Assembly: GCF_002973525.1 (NCBI RefSeq)
Contig: NZ_PVEN01000005.1
Location: 409,445-473,444, forward strand
Direction: 5' to 3'
DNA from: Paraburkholderia sp. BL21I4N1
GTDB taxonomy: Bacteria; Pseudomonadota; Gammaproteobacteria; Burkholderiales; Burkholderiaceae
Length of the DNA: 64,000 nt
The stretch's first letter is position 1; each line of letters starts with the position of its first letter. The position numbers and the translations under genes were made by a program. The notes beneath the pieces were generated by a model. The model did no database searches and was not told where the DNA came from. It saw only the letters and a list, made by a program, of their open reading frames with translations. Shown here one piece after another: positions 26,982 through 34,680 of the stretch.

Positions 26982-27218
26982 TCAAAGGTCCACATAGCGA
27001 GGTAGGAGATCCTGATCGACGAGACGGATCTCGATACGGTTGGCGATTTCGATGTGCTCGGGGTTGTCGATGGAGAAAACGGTATCGGTTACGCTCACGA
27101 TGATTGTTCCAGTTTGCTGCTTGCCCGTCGCACGGATAGGGATCAGTGCACGCGCCTCGGGAACCTGCTGCGTCGTTATGATCGTTGGCAAGTACAACAT
27201 CCAACCGACACCAGGCTT
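26982..27218 (-). repeat. Conserved 3' block of immunity gene copy 1 (partner 28357-28593)
   Basis: Encodes the last 78 residues of the immunity protein. 72 of 78 residues match the partner block, and the DNA is nearly identical, while the upstream half of the gene is not. Confidence 0.85.
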
Positions 27219-27692
27219 GTCGTCAAAGACCTGCTTCCCGGCATATGCGCGCGGCGCCACCGCCAGATACGCCGGAGCGAAAGCCCCGATCGCCGCCAAA
27301 ACAACTGACGCCATCGAATTAACGTCGCCGAATGCGGCATCGTTATACAAACTGACCACGAAGGAATCCGGCAGGTATTTGTCTCCGACGAGACAGGCAA
27401 GCGTCGCGCCTTCGTTATGGTCCTCATCTCCGTCCCATAGTGCAACGGAAGTAAACATCGAATCGTTCGCATATCGATGGCGGAGGACAGCGACAAGCGC
27501 CGCAGAAGGCTGTCCGTTCTCGAAAGCCCGATACATGTGTGCTTCTTCCGGACTGTCCCCTTGCGCGTACCAGTCGGCGAACCGCGCGTCGATACGCGTC
27601 ATCGCGTTGGTCACATGGTGAATACGAGTCAGGATGTTCGGAAAATCGGTCGAGGTTAGCGACTCATCGCGGAATTGAAGTCTGATATCCAT
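26982..27692 (-). CDS. Imm52-type immunity protein, copy 1
   Basis: 236 aa cytoplasmic protein expected to bind and neutralise the toxin encoded 11 bases upstream (27704-28303). The N-terminal half (MDIRLQFRDESLTST, RFADWYAQGDSPEEAHMY) and the central FGDVNSMASVVLAAIG follow the immunity-protein-52 pattern that accompanies Tox-REase-5 toxins. The C-terminal 78 residues are almost the same as in copy 2 at 28357, whereas the first 150 are strongly diverged. That split suggests the N-terminal half sets specificity. The start at 27692 is the ATG right after the toxin stop; translation is probably coupled. Confidence 0.82.
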   Translation of the reverse strand: MDIRLQFRDESLTSTDFPNILTRIHHVTNAMTRIDARFADWYAQGDSPEEAHMYRAFENGQPSAALVAVLRHRYANDSMFTSVALWDGDEDHNEGATLACLVGDKYLPDSFVVSLYNDAAFGDVNSMASVVLAAIGAFAPAYLAVAPRAYAGKQVFDDKPGVGWMLYLPTIITTQQVPEARALIPIRATGKQQTGTIIVSVTDTVFSIDNPEHIEIANRIEIRLVDQDLLPRYVDL

Positions 27693-27703
27693 TTGCACAG
27701 TCC

Positions 27704-28303
27704 CTACGGTTGATAAACGGAGGTAACGGCAAATTCTCGTAGCACCGGGAGCATGAAACTCCGTGTTCTCGGCGTCTGGAAATACCATATAAGCTTGGCG
27801 GGCGGATTCGCACGAGTGACACGAGCCTGCTTGCCGATCGTTTCGGACATGGTTTTGAATCCGTCGAACCACTTCATAGGTTTGTCGGGCACGGCAAAAA
27901 ACTGATCGTAGTTTCCCTTCGCTTCCTGCAACAGACAGTTGGAAGGCTGACATCCGTCGAAGTCAATGCCTAGCCAATTCCATTCGTCGCTCCAGCGGCA
28001 CTGCTCTGTATCGAACGCAAAGCCAGTAGTACGTGCCTGATACCGATAAGCGTCCCAGTTGACACCATGGCGCCTGCGCACTTTGGCCCCTCCTTCCGGC
28101 GGACATTTCCTGCAACCCTCACGAGTCCGCGGCAACGCGCGCACCGCAGGCGTGCTTTTGCTGTCATCCTTCGAAGCATCACCCGCCACGCTTCCCACCG
28201 CCCCCGTGGCCGCCCCACCCAACAACGCCTTTCCCGCGCTCAACAAAACCGGCCCAAGTTCCGCGACCGCTGCCTCTAACAACGGCGCGAATAATGTCCC
28301 CAT
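27704..28303 (-). CDS. T6SS effector with Tox-REase-5 nuclease domain, copy 1
   Basis: 199 aa. The N-terminal 58 residues form a hydrophobic, glycine-rich segment (LLSAGKALLGG, ATGAVGSVAGDASKDDSKS) that probably docks the effector on the secretion spike. A CRKCPPE motif (64-70) follows, then a PD-(D/E)xK nuclease core with Asp114/Asp116 (IDFDG) and the catalytic pair Glu127-Lys129 in LLQEAKGNYDQF. Residues 1-70 match copy 2 at 59 of 70 positions; beyond that the proteins diverge. The gene sits between two immunity genes in the minus-strand operon. DNA cleavage in rival cells is inferred from the family. Confidence 0.85.
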   Translation of the reverse strand: MGTLFAPLLEAAVAELGPVLLSAGKALLGGAATGAVGSVAGDASKDDSKSTPAVRALPRTREGCRKCPPEGGAKVRRRHGVNWDAYRYQARTTGFAFDTEQCRWSDEWNWLGIDFDGCQPSNCLLQEAKGNYDQFFAVPDKPMKWFDGFKTMSETIGKQARVTRANPPAKLIWYFQTPRTRSFMLPVLREFAVTSVYQP

Positions 28304-28310
28304 ACGTCAA
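28094..28310 (-). repeat. Conserved 5' block of toxin gene copy 1 (partner 29491-29707)
   Basis: Covers the shared leader TTGACGT plus toxin codons 1-70. A stretch of about 75 bases near the CRKC-proximal end (around 28125-28210) looks identical in both copies. The upstream gene's overlapping reading frame also stays open here and ends at the same relative stop (28179). Confidence 0.85.
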
Positions 28311-28356
28311 TTCTCTCTGTCTATTGGTTGGTAACCGATCTGAATGACTATCGGGC

Positions 28357-28593
28357 TCAAAGGTCAACGTAGCGAGGCAGCAAATTCTGATCGACGAGAC
28401 GGATCTCGATGCGGTTGGCGATTTCGATGTGCTCGGAGTTGTCGATTGAGAAAACGGCGTCGGTTACGCTCACGATGATCGTTCCGGTTTGCTGCTTACC
28501 CGTCGCACGGACAGGGATCAGCGCACGCGCCTCGGGAACCTGCTGCACAGTGATGATCCCGGGTAGATACAGCATCCAACCCACGCCGGGTTT
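28357..28593 (-). repeat. Conserved 3' block of immunity gene copy 2 (partner 26982-27218)
   Basis: Encodes the last 78 residues of the second immunity protein, 72 of which match copy 1. It marks the downstream edge of the duplicated unit. Confidence 0.85.
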
Positions 28594-29088
28594 GTCGTCG
28601 AAGACACGTTTGGACGAATACTTTTGCGGAGCCGCCGCTACGTACGCGGGCATGTAAACGATGGCAATCTTCGAGACGATCTGAGCGATTGCGTTGAAGT
28701 CTCCCAATCGAGAGGCGGTGGTATTTTCCTCGCCGAGTGTGATGTCCAGGTCGCCCGGCATGGGGCCGTTATCAAAGATCAGCACAATTGACGCCCCGTC
28801 CTTTTTAACCGACGCCCCGTTCCACATACCTACAGCCTTAGGGTGTTCTTTTTCATTGCGATATTGCTCGTCGAGTACGGCCTTTGCAGCCGGTGATAGC
28901 AACGCTTTCTGTTCATAGATTGCATGTAGTCGAGCTTCAGCCACGACATTTCCCTGGAGAAACCATTCGGCGAGACGTGCGTCCTTGCCCGCGAGCGCTT
29001 CGATAACGGACCATAGTCGTGTCAGATGGAAATTGAAATCAGACGGGACTATGTCCCGTTGCTCTCTGTACTGGGCTACAAATTTCAT
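28357..29088 (-). CDS. Imm52-type immunity protein, copy 2
   Basis: 243 aa, predicted cytoplasmic partner of the toxin at 29101-29700, which ends 12 bases upstream. The N-terminus MKFVAQYREQRDIVPSDF and ARLAEWFLQGNVVAEARLH aligns in outline with copy 1 but shares few residues. From VFDDKPGVGWMLYLP onward it is nearly identical to copy 1. No clear ribosome-binding site precedes the ATG, which fits translational coupling to the toxin. The DNA here is visibly more A/T-rich than the flanking polysaccharide genes, consistent with acquisition. Confidence 0.82.
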   Translation of the reverse strand: MKFVAQYREQRDIVPSDFNFHLTRLWSVIEALAGKDARLAEWFLQGNVVAEARLHAIYEQKALLSPAAKAVLDEQYRNEKEHPKAVGMWNGASVKKDGASIVLIFDNGPMPGDLDITLGEENTTASRLGDFNAIAQIVSKIAIVYMPAYVAAAPQKYSSKRVFDDKPGVGWMLYLPGIITVQQVPEARALIPVRATGKQQTGTIIVSVTDAVFSIDNSEHIEIANRIEIRLVDQNLLPRYVDL

Positions 29089-29100
29089 ATCGTTGTAAGA

Positions 29101-29700
29101 CTAGGGTTGATAGACAGAAGGCACGCCGATTCGCTCCAACACAGGCAGCAGGTATTCTCGCGTCCCAGGCGTCATGAAATACCACAACAGCTTTGCGGGC
29201 GGGTTAGCCTTTACTGTTTGTGCCTGCAGAGTGACTTGCTTGATAACTCCAGTGAACCCGCTAAAGAAAAACTTGGGCTCTCCATCTTCATCAAGAAACT
29301 GATCGTAGTTGGCTTTTGCCTCCTGCAGCAGACAGGCCTCCCGTTTGAAGCCATCGAAATCGACATTCATCCAGGCCCATTCTTCGCTCCACCCATCCGG
29401 GACGCTAAAAGGTCGACCGGTTATTCGACCTTGGTACTCGCGCGGTGTGGGCTTCATGTAGTGCGAGCGTTTGACCGCAAGCCCCGTTTGTTCCGGCGGA
29501 CATTTCCTGCAGCTCTCCCCGATCTGCGGCAACGCGCGCACCGCAGGCGTGCTTTTGCTGTCATCCTTCGAAGCATCACCCGCCACGCTTCCCACCGCCC
29601 CCGTAGCCACACCACCCAGCAAAGCCCTTCCAGCGCTCAACAAAGCCGGCCCAAACTCCGCGACGGCGCTCTCCAGCAGCGGCGCCAGTATCGTCCCCAT
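29101..29700 (-). CDS. T6SS effector with Tox-REase-5 nuclease domain, copy 2
   Basis: 199 aa, the same length as copy 1. The shared N-terminus (residues 1-70, through CRKCPPE) is followed by a diverged nuclease region that keeps Asp114/Asp116 (VDFDG) and Glu127-Lys129 in LLQEAKANYDQF. The catalytic core is thus retained in both copies while surface segments such as residues 71-108 and the region after 135 differ. The ATG at 29700 follows GGGAGGG. The first 125 bases overlap the 3' end of the preceding small gene in another frame. Confidence 0.86.
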   Translation of the reverse strand: MGTILAPLLESAVAEFGPALLSAGRALLGGVATGAVGSVAGDASKDDSKSTPAVRALPQIGESCRKCPPEQTGLAVKRSHYMKPTPREYQGRITGRPFSVPDGWSEEWAWMNVDFDGFKREACLLQEAKANYDQFLDEDGEPKFFFSGFTGVIKQVTLQAQTVKANPPAKLLWYFMTPGTREYLLPVLERIGVPSVYQP

Positions 29701-29707
29701 ACGTCAA
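29491..29707 (-). repeat. Conserved 5' block of toxin gene copy 2 (partner 28094-28310)
   Basis: Shared leader TTGACGT plus toxin codons 1-70; 59 of 70 encoded residues match copy 1. Homology stops abruptly upstream of the leader, which marks the duplication edge. Confidence 0.85.
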
Positions 29708-30055
29708 CCCTCCCACAAATTCAGGATGTTCAATTCGCCAGCGCAACACACACAGAAAATCATGAAACCGCTCGTCGGCAGAGTGACCCGAACGCTTGAT
29801 CCAGGCACGCATCGCAGGCTTCTCATAGAAACTGGGCGAGTAAGCTTCAAGTCGGAGAAACTCGATGAGATGGGCATCTTCCCGAATACCGATTCCTCGC
29901 GCGACATTGAAAGCACGCCACAACCTCGCCCAGAGAAAAGCGGTATTCACCAATTCCGGCTCTTCGCTCATCAAAGCCTGCCGCACCCGCTCGACGAAAC
30001 CTTTAGCGTCGACATCGGCAAGCGCCGCCACCTGTTCCGAAGTCAACTCAATCAT
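29576..30055 (-). CDS. T6SS-island hypothetical protein, 159 aa, overlapping the toxin gene
   Basis: Starts MIELTSEQVAALADVDAKGF at an ATG that overlaps the DUF4123 stop codon. The body is helical and carries GIREDAHLIEFLRLEAYSPSF and DERFHDFLCVLRWRIEHPEF. Similar small proteins accompany DUF4123 and PAAR genes in Burkholderia T6SS clusters; they have no established function that I can name. The last 40 residues, from LTYGDDTG to a glycine-rich end GGGGKRGG, are encoded within the first 125 bases of the toxin gene in another frame. Whether this tail is made or the protein is functionally shorter is open. Confidence 0.75.
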   Translation of the reverse strand: MIELTSEQVAALADVDAKGFVERVRQALMSEEPELVNTAFLWARLWRAFNVARGIGIREDAHLIEFLRLEAYSPSFYEKPAMRAWIKRSGHSADERFHDFLCVLRWRIEHPEFVGGLTYGDDTGAAAGERRRGVWAGFVERWKGFAGWCGYGGGGKRGG

Positions 30056-30551
30056 CCGGATGCACCCTGACCAGTTCGCCATTGATCTGCACCAGCCAAT
30101 CGAACGTCGGCACAAAAAACGCCGCACGTTGCGACGACGACAACACCCGCGTGATATCGCTCACAAGGCGAGCATCGTAGAAGCGCAGTAGCGCCGTGCC
30201 GCCGTCCGGCATCAGCACGTCCAATCGCTCACGCAATTCCCGCGCGAGTGATTGAAACTGATAAGCGGTAGTGAGCCACGACACACCCGAAGCGCCAGCC
30301 GCAAGCTCTAACAGTGCGCAGCGTGTCGCCATTGCAGAACCTTCAACATCGATCAGCCACGGCCCCGCATCGGCAAGCGAAGCGTCGGGCGTGTCATCGA
30401 ACAAGGCAATCGCGGTGCAACCGCGTTCAAGCGCGCTCGCACCCAACGCGTCGCCATAAAGCAGCCCATCAACGAGTGCGTAAAGCCGAACAGGCAGCGA
30501 GGTCTGTATCCGACGTTGCGTCAGATAACGTTCGAGTTTCGACAACGGCAC
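30048..30551 (-). CDS. DUF4123 T6SS effector adaptor/chaperone
   Basis: 167 aa starting with GTG (MPLSKLERYLTQRR). The DUF4123 pattern is clear: LYALVDGLLYGDAL, the PWLIDVEG segment, GVSWLTTAYQFQSLARELRERLDVLMPDGGTALLRFYDARL and a short end WLVQINGELVRV. DUF4123 proteins (Tap/TEC) load cognate effectors onto VgrG or PAAR spikes before secretion and are not themselves delivered. It begins three bases after the PAAR gene and overlaps the next gene by eight bases, so the adaptor, PAAR and effectors form one operon. Confidence 0.88.
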   Translation of the reverse strand: MPLSKLERYLTQRRIQTSLPVRLYALVDGLLYGDALGASALERGCTAIALFDDTPDASLADAGPWLIDVEGSAMATRCALLELAAGASGVSWLTTAYQFQSLARELRERLDVLMPDGGTALLRFYDARLVSDITRVLSSSQRAAFFVPTFDWLVQINGELVRVHPDD

Positions 30552-30554
30552 GCG

Positions 30555-30965
30555 CTAACCTCGCATCACGGTCGTCGCACCGCTTTCCGTTGCGGCTCGC
30601 AAACATTCGACGCAAAGCGTCGGCTCCGGGCCAATTGATCGGACATCGCTCTCACCCCCGCCGCGATCAGGCTCGATCTCCCCACGATCTTCAATGGTCA
30701 TTCTGGATTGCGACGCGATCAGCACGGCGCCGCAGGTAGCGCGCATGCCATCAACCGCCGTATCGCGGCCATGCATCCGATGCGGAATACGACGTCCGAG
30801 CAAATCGTCCGAGATCGCAAACACACCTTTGCAAAGCGGACAGAGCACCTTGTGTCCGACGCCCGCTATCGCTCGTCCGTCGATCCTTGATTTATCGTTA
30901 CCTTCGAGTACACGACCGCCGTGTGACGTCGTGTCACCCTCGCAAATGATGGCGCGTTTTACCAC
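30555..30965 (-). CDS. PAAR-domain T6SS spike-tip protein
   Basis: 136 aa from the GTG at 30965, which follows AAGGGA. The PAAR repeat is visible: VKRAIICEGDTTSHGGRVLEG, RAIAGVGHKVLCPLCKG and DTAVDGMRATCGAVLIA; a C-terminal CVECLRAA adds two cysteines. PAAR proteins cap VgrG and carry effectors. This one has no fused toxin, so it is a loading tip for the downstream nucleases. It is the first gene of the minus-strand operon; no vgrG is present in the island. Confidence 0.88.
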   Translation of the reverse strand: MVKRAIICEGDTTSHGGRVLEGNDKSRIDGRAIAGVGHKVLCPLCKGVFAISDDLLGRRIPHRMHGRDTAVDGMRATCGAVLIASQSRMTIEDRGEIEPDRGGGESDVRSIGPEPTLCVECLRAATESGATTVMRG

Positions 30966-31016
30966 TGGATTCCCTTCGTTCGTCAAACAGGCGACGAAGG
31001 ATTTCACAATGCAAAC

Positions 31017-31054
31017 GGCCGCGCTACCTGCCTGGACTAGCAGGTAGCGCGGCC
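31017..31054. terminator. Long perfect inverted repeat at the upstream edge of the T6SS operon
   Basis: 15-bp arms (31017-31031 and 31040-31054) of GGCCGCGCTACCTGC around an eight-base loop. It lies between the last polysaccharide gene of the minus-strand operon (stop at 31168) and the PAAR start, so it probably terminates that operon; the T-tract on either side is weak. Confidence 0.6.
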
Positions 31055-31167
31055 ATTTAGACCCGCTCCGTCTGAAACAAGAAACGCAGGCTTCAGAACA
31101 AATTAGATTATTCAGTAATCCGTCTTAGCTACCCGCCTATCAAGCCATCTTTCAACCTGGCATTTCC

Positions 31168-32289
31168 TCAAGACTTCTCAGGCACCGCGAGATTCGAAGT
31201 CACCATCGTCGCAAATCGACGCGGCTGGCAACTCGCCAATGTACGTTCATAAATCGCCAGATAACCGTCGCTCACCTGCTGCACGCCGAATTTGTCGAGA
31301 TTGAATGGCGCGCGCGCGCACAGCGCGGCGCGCGCATCCGTATTCGTCAACACATGCCCCAATGCTTCGGCCAAGGCAACCGGATCCCGCACCGGCACCA
31401 GCACACCGGCCTCACCACCGTCGAGCATTTCCGGAATGCCACCCACCCGGGTTGCGACAATCGCGCGCCCCGTCTCACGCGCTTCGCACAACACGAGCCC
31501 GGCCGCCTCATAGTGCGAGGCCAGCACGAACACATCGGCCTGCGCGAGATACGCACGCGGATCGGCCACGAAACCCTCAAAGCGTGTTTGCTCAGCGACA
31601 CCCAACTCCGAGGCCAGCGCTTCCATCGCCGCACGATCGGGGCCATCGCCGACGAGATACAACACCGCATCCGGCACACGTCGGCGCAGTAGCGCGAACG
31701 CATTCAACAAATCGCCGATGCCCTTGCGCTCATACATTCCCGATACCGTAACGATGCACGGATGCGCCAACCGCGGCGTCGACGCGACCGGCATTCCGGC
31801 AAGCCGTGGCGTGCCGATCGTGCCGTTGCGCACCACGCTCAGCCGCTCGCGCGCAATGCCACGCCGCGCCATGGCAACCGCGACCGCATCGCTGACCGCC
31901 ACTACGTGATCGCCGACGCCCATCAGCGAAGCCGTACGCTGAAATTCGTTATGCACCGTCGTGACCAGCACGAAGCGCCGGCTGAACGCGCTAAAGCGTG
32001 CGATCAACGCGCCGGTCATCATGTGTGCGTGGACAACGTCGGGATCGAACTGCGCGACGAGCCGCCTGAAACCGGCCACCATTGCCGGCACACGGGCCGG
32101 TTTGGGCGACTGCGGCAGCAATACATGACGCACGCCGTGCCGCGCCAGCAATTCCTCGAACCCGCCGCCCGCGGAAGCCACGATCACGTCGTGTCCGGCG
32201 CGCGCCTGCAGACACGCCAGATCGATCATCACGTTGACGATGCCATTGCCGATACAGCGCGCGTGATTGGCGAGATGGATGATTTTCAT
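31168..32289 (-). CDS. Glycosyltransferase family 4
   Basis: 373 aa GT-B enzyme. N-terminal MKIIHLANHARCIGNG with the glycine-rich loop; DVVHAHMMTGALIA; the donor-binding half has VSGMYERKGIGDLLNAF and the E-x7-E region EAAGLVLCEARETGRAIVATRVGGIPEML. It transfers a sugar with retention of configuration during repeat-unit assembly at the cytoplasmic membrane. Its start overlaps the stop of the beta-propeller gene by four bases, and it is the last gene of a tightly packed minus-strand run that begins at the GNAT gene (39126). Confidence 0.9.
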   Translation of the reverse strand: MKIIHLANHARCIGNGIVNVMIDLACLQARAGHDVIVASAGGGFEELLARHGVRHVLLPQSPKPARVPAMVAGFRRLVAQFDPDVVHAHMMTGALIARFSAFSRRFVLVTTVHNEFQRTASLMGVGDHVVAVSDAVAVAMARRGIARERLSVVRNGTIGTPRLAGMPVASTPRLAHPCIVTVSGMYERKGIGDLLNAFALLRRRVPDAVLYLVGDGPDRAAMEALASELGVAEQTRFEGFVADPRAYLAQADVFVLASHYEAAGLVLCEARETGRAIVATRVGGIPEMLDGGEAGVLVPVRDPVALAEALGHVLTNTDARAALCARAPFNLDKFGVQQVSDGYLAIYERTLASCQPRRFATMVTSNLAVPEKS

Positions 32290-34667
32290 GGGGTTTGCGC
32301 AACGTTCGTTGAATGAGGTGGCGCGGCTGCCTGTGACGCAGCCGGCGGCGTGAAGCGATACATCAGGGCTTTGCCGTACGCGTCTTCTTCAGCCAGCACG
32401 AGGTATTCGCCCGATGCAAGACGGTGCGCGGTGAGCGGCATCGGCACATCGGCCCAGCCGCTCTTAGAGCCGACTTCCCTGCCGGGGGACAGCCGGCCCA
32501 CGTCGCGTCCCGACGCGCGGTCGTAGACCCGTACGATCGCGCTGCGCGTTTCGATCGCGAACACGTAGTCACCCGCCACCGCGAAGCCGCTGATCGACGA
32601 CCAGTCCGGCGCGCCACGATCGGGCAGGCCGATCACATAGCGCAGCACCGGCTTGCCGCTCTTCCAGTGGTCGTAACGCGCGAGCTGCGAGCCCGCGCTA
32701 TTCCAGTTGTCCTGCACGAACGGGTGCGCGGGCGTCGAACCGGAGACGAACATCGTGTCGTCGTCAGGGAAGTAGTTCATCCGCGCGATCCGGTAGAACG
32801 GCGCGGGCGGTGGGTACTGCCGCATCGCCCCATAACGGTAGATGGGATTGCCGGCGCGATCGAAACCCTGCAACGGAAACTGGCGGATGCCCTGCGATTC
32901 GGTGCCTTGCCAGATGTCGCCACGGCTATCGACCCACCACGCGCGCAACGGCGGCGCATTGGTGCTGCCGGTGTTCTGATCGAACGCCGACGCGGAGAAA
33001 TCGCCCTTGCCAGTCGCGTCGCGCCAGATCCATTCGCCCTGTGGAGGCTGGTTGGGTGGCCACGTGCCGTCGATATGCGCCAGCGAAAAAAGTCCCGATG
33101 GAATCGCGGTCTCGCGGTCGTCGGCGAAACGATAGATACGCAGATACGACGAGTACATATCGGTCGTATAGAGCAGCCGGTGGCCACGCACGTCGCGCAC
33201 CATCGGCATGCCGCGTTGACCGCCGAGATACAGATGAAAGTACGGATCGTACGGATAACGGAAACGGTCCGCCGTATAGCCGGCGTACGACCACTCTTCG
33301 CCGGCGGGCCGCGACAGATCGAGCGTGAAACGCTTGCTGCCGGTGTAAATGGAAGGCGGCTCGCCGTCGACGAACTGCGCGCCGTCGACGAACAGCAGCC
33401 CTTGCAGACTGAAGCGCTGCACGCCGTCCGGCGTGTAGCTTTCGAGCAGCGCGCCGTCGAAAGTGCTCGGCCCCGCGCCGAACGGACGCGGTCCCGCGCC
33501 GTTCATCGACACGTAGAGATTGCCGGCGCGATCCACGCCGACGCCTGTCAGTCCGTTGAAGCGCTGCGGCCCGGGCGCCCCGGCACGGCCGGCGTAGATA
33601 CCGCCCTGCTGGCCGAAGCTCGCCGACAGTTGCATGCCCGCGCCGGGTTGTGCAGCCGCCGTGAAAATCAGGATCTGCTGACGCACACCGTTATCCGCGA
33701 CCAGCAACCGTCCCCGCGTGTCGACCGTCAGATCCACGGGCACCACACCGTCCGGCAACGCCAGCTCCCCGAGCCGCGCGCCGTCGCGCGCATGGTGAAC
33801 CACGCGCCGCGCGCCATCGGTGCGGCTGTTCTCGATCACCCACAGCGAACCATCCGGCGCGAGCGCGAGACGGCCCGGCTCGTGCACCGGAAAACCGCCG
33901 ACCGGCTGCATGGTCTGCGCATCGAAAATCTGCACGCGATTGTCGAGCTGATTGCCGACGAAGAGCCGCGTTTCATCGGCGGCGAGGCCACGAATCGCGT
34001 AATCGGCCTTGGCCGGATACGCCGAAATCAGCAGATACGCGAGATGCCCACCGGGAAACTTCACCTGTCCGGCGAACGGCACGCCGTCAGTGATATCCGC
34101 GCGGCTGCGGCGCGCCACACCGGTCCACTCTTCGCCCTCGTGCGGCGTCGGCCGATGCTTCGCTTCCTCGTTGCCGAGGCTCACTACCGTCTGCGCGGTG
34201 TAGACGTATTCGTCGTTGACCGCGATCGCATCGCCGCCCATCATCCCCCAGCCGTGCGACTCGCCGCCGTGTCTCACCAGTTCGCCGTTGCGGTATTGAC
34301 CGAGTTCACCGCCGCCTTCGTCCCACGGCGCGTTCGTGAACACGTCGCCATTCGGCGCGACGGCGATCGCCTGCACGTCGATCTGCATCCAGCGCTTGTC
34401 CGCGTAGCCCCACGTATTGCCGACCCACGAAGTCCGGTACGACAACGACGGATGCGCCAGTGCCGCCAGAGCCTCGGCCGCCGGCACGGCGGCGGACGCG
34501 ACGCTCAACGCGCGCGCGCCAGCGGCTTCCGCGGCGTGCGCCAGCGTCGCGCCCGCGCCCGTCACGGCACCGCCCGAGCCGCCCGCACACAGCAGCACCA
34601 GCACCGGCAAGGCCAGCGCCGCGGCGCATACCACCCGTTCGAAAGTTTTGCGCGTGGGACGTCGCAT
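32286..34667 (-). CDS. Secreted beta-propeller (NHL-like) protein of the polysaccharide locus
   Basis: 793 aa with a hydrophobic signal segment at about residues 12-45 (VCAAALALPVLVLLCAGG). The mature protein has repeated beta-propeller blades: AIAVAPNGDVFTN, GRLALAPDGSLWVIEN, LTVDTRGRLLVADNGV, GVGVDRAGNLYVSMNG. It is probably periplasmic or extracellular. The location between glycosyltransferase genes, overlapping one by four bases, suggests a role in modifying, binding or exporting the polysaccharide, but no catalytic motif is clear. An ATG at 34667 gives a proper signal peptide; the frame is open further upstream. Confidence 0.8.
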   Translation of the reverse strand: MRRPTRKTFERVVCAAALALPVLVLLCAGGSGGAVTGAGATLAHAAEAAGARALSVASAAVPAAEALAALAHPSLSYRTSWVGNTWGYADKRWMQIDVQAIAVAPNGDVFTNAPWDEGGGELGQYRNGELVRHGGESHGWGMMGGDAIAVNDEYVYTAQTVVSLGNEEAKHRPTPHEGEEWTGVARRSRADITDGVPFAGQVKFPGGHLAYLLISAYPAKADYAIRGLAADETRLFVGNQLDNRVQIFDAQTMQPVGGFPVHEPGRLALAPDGSLWVIENSRTDGARRVVHHARDGARLGELALPDGVVPVDLTVDTRGRLLVADNGVRQQILIFTAAAQPGAGMQLSASFGQQGGIYAGRAGAPGPQRFNGLTGVGVDRAGNLYVSMNGAGPRPFGAGPSTFDGALLESYTPDGVQRFSLQGLLFVDGAQFVDGEPPSIYTGSKRFTLDLSRPAGEEWSYAGYTADRFRYPYDPYFHLYLGGQRGMPMVRDVRGHRLLYTTDMYSSYLRIYRFADDRETAIPSGLFSLAHIDGTWPPNQPPQGEWIWRDATGKGDFSASAFDQNTGSTNAPPLRAWWVDSRGDIWQGTESQGIRQFPLQGFDRAGNPIYRYGAMRQYPPPAPFYRIARMNYFPDDDTMFVSGSTPAHPFVQDNWNSAGSQLARYDHWKSGKPVLRYVIGLPDRGAPDWSSISGFAVAGDYVFAIETRSAIVRVYDRASGRDVGRLSPGREVGSKSGWADVPMPLTAHRLASGEYLVLAEEDAYGKALMYRFTPPAASQAAAPPHSTNVAQTP

Positions 34668-34680
34668 GATCGCGGCCGCG

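Noticed and set aside
28179..28367. Short minus-strand frame upstream of toxin copy 1 as a separate gene
   Set aside because: Only its tail is homologous to the end of the 29576-30055 gene and lies inside the toxin gene; it is better explained as a duplication remnant.
26982..31007. A hidden vgrG or structural T6SS gene in the cargo island
   Set aside because: All frames were read; only PAAR, DUF4123, the small gene and toxin/immunity pairs have coding character.
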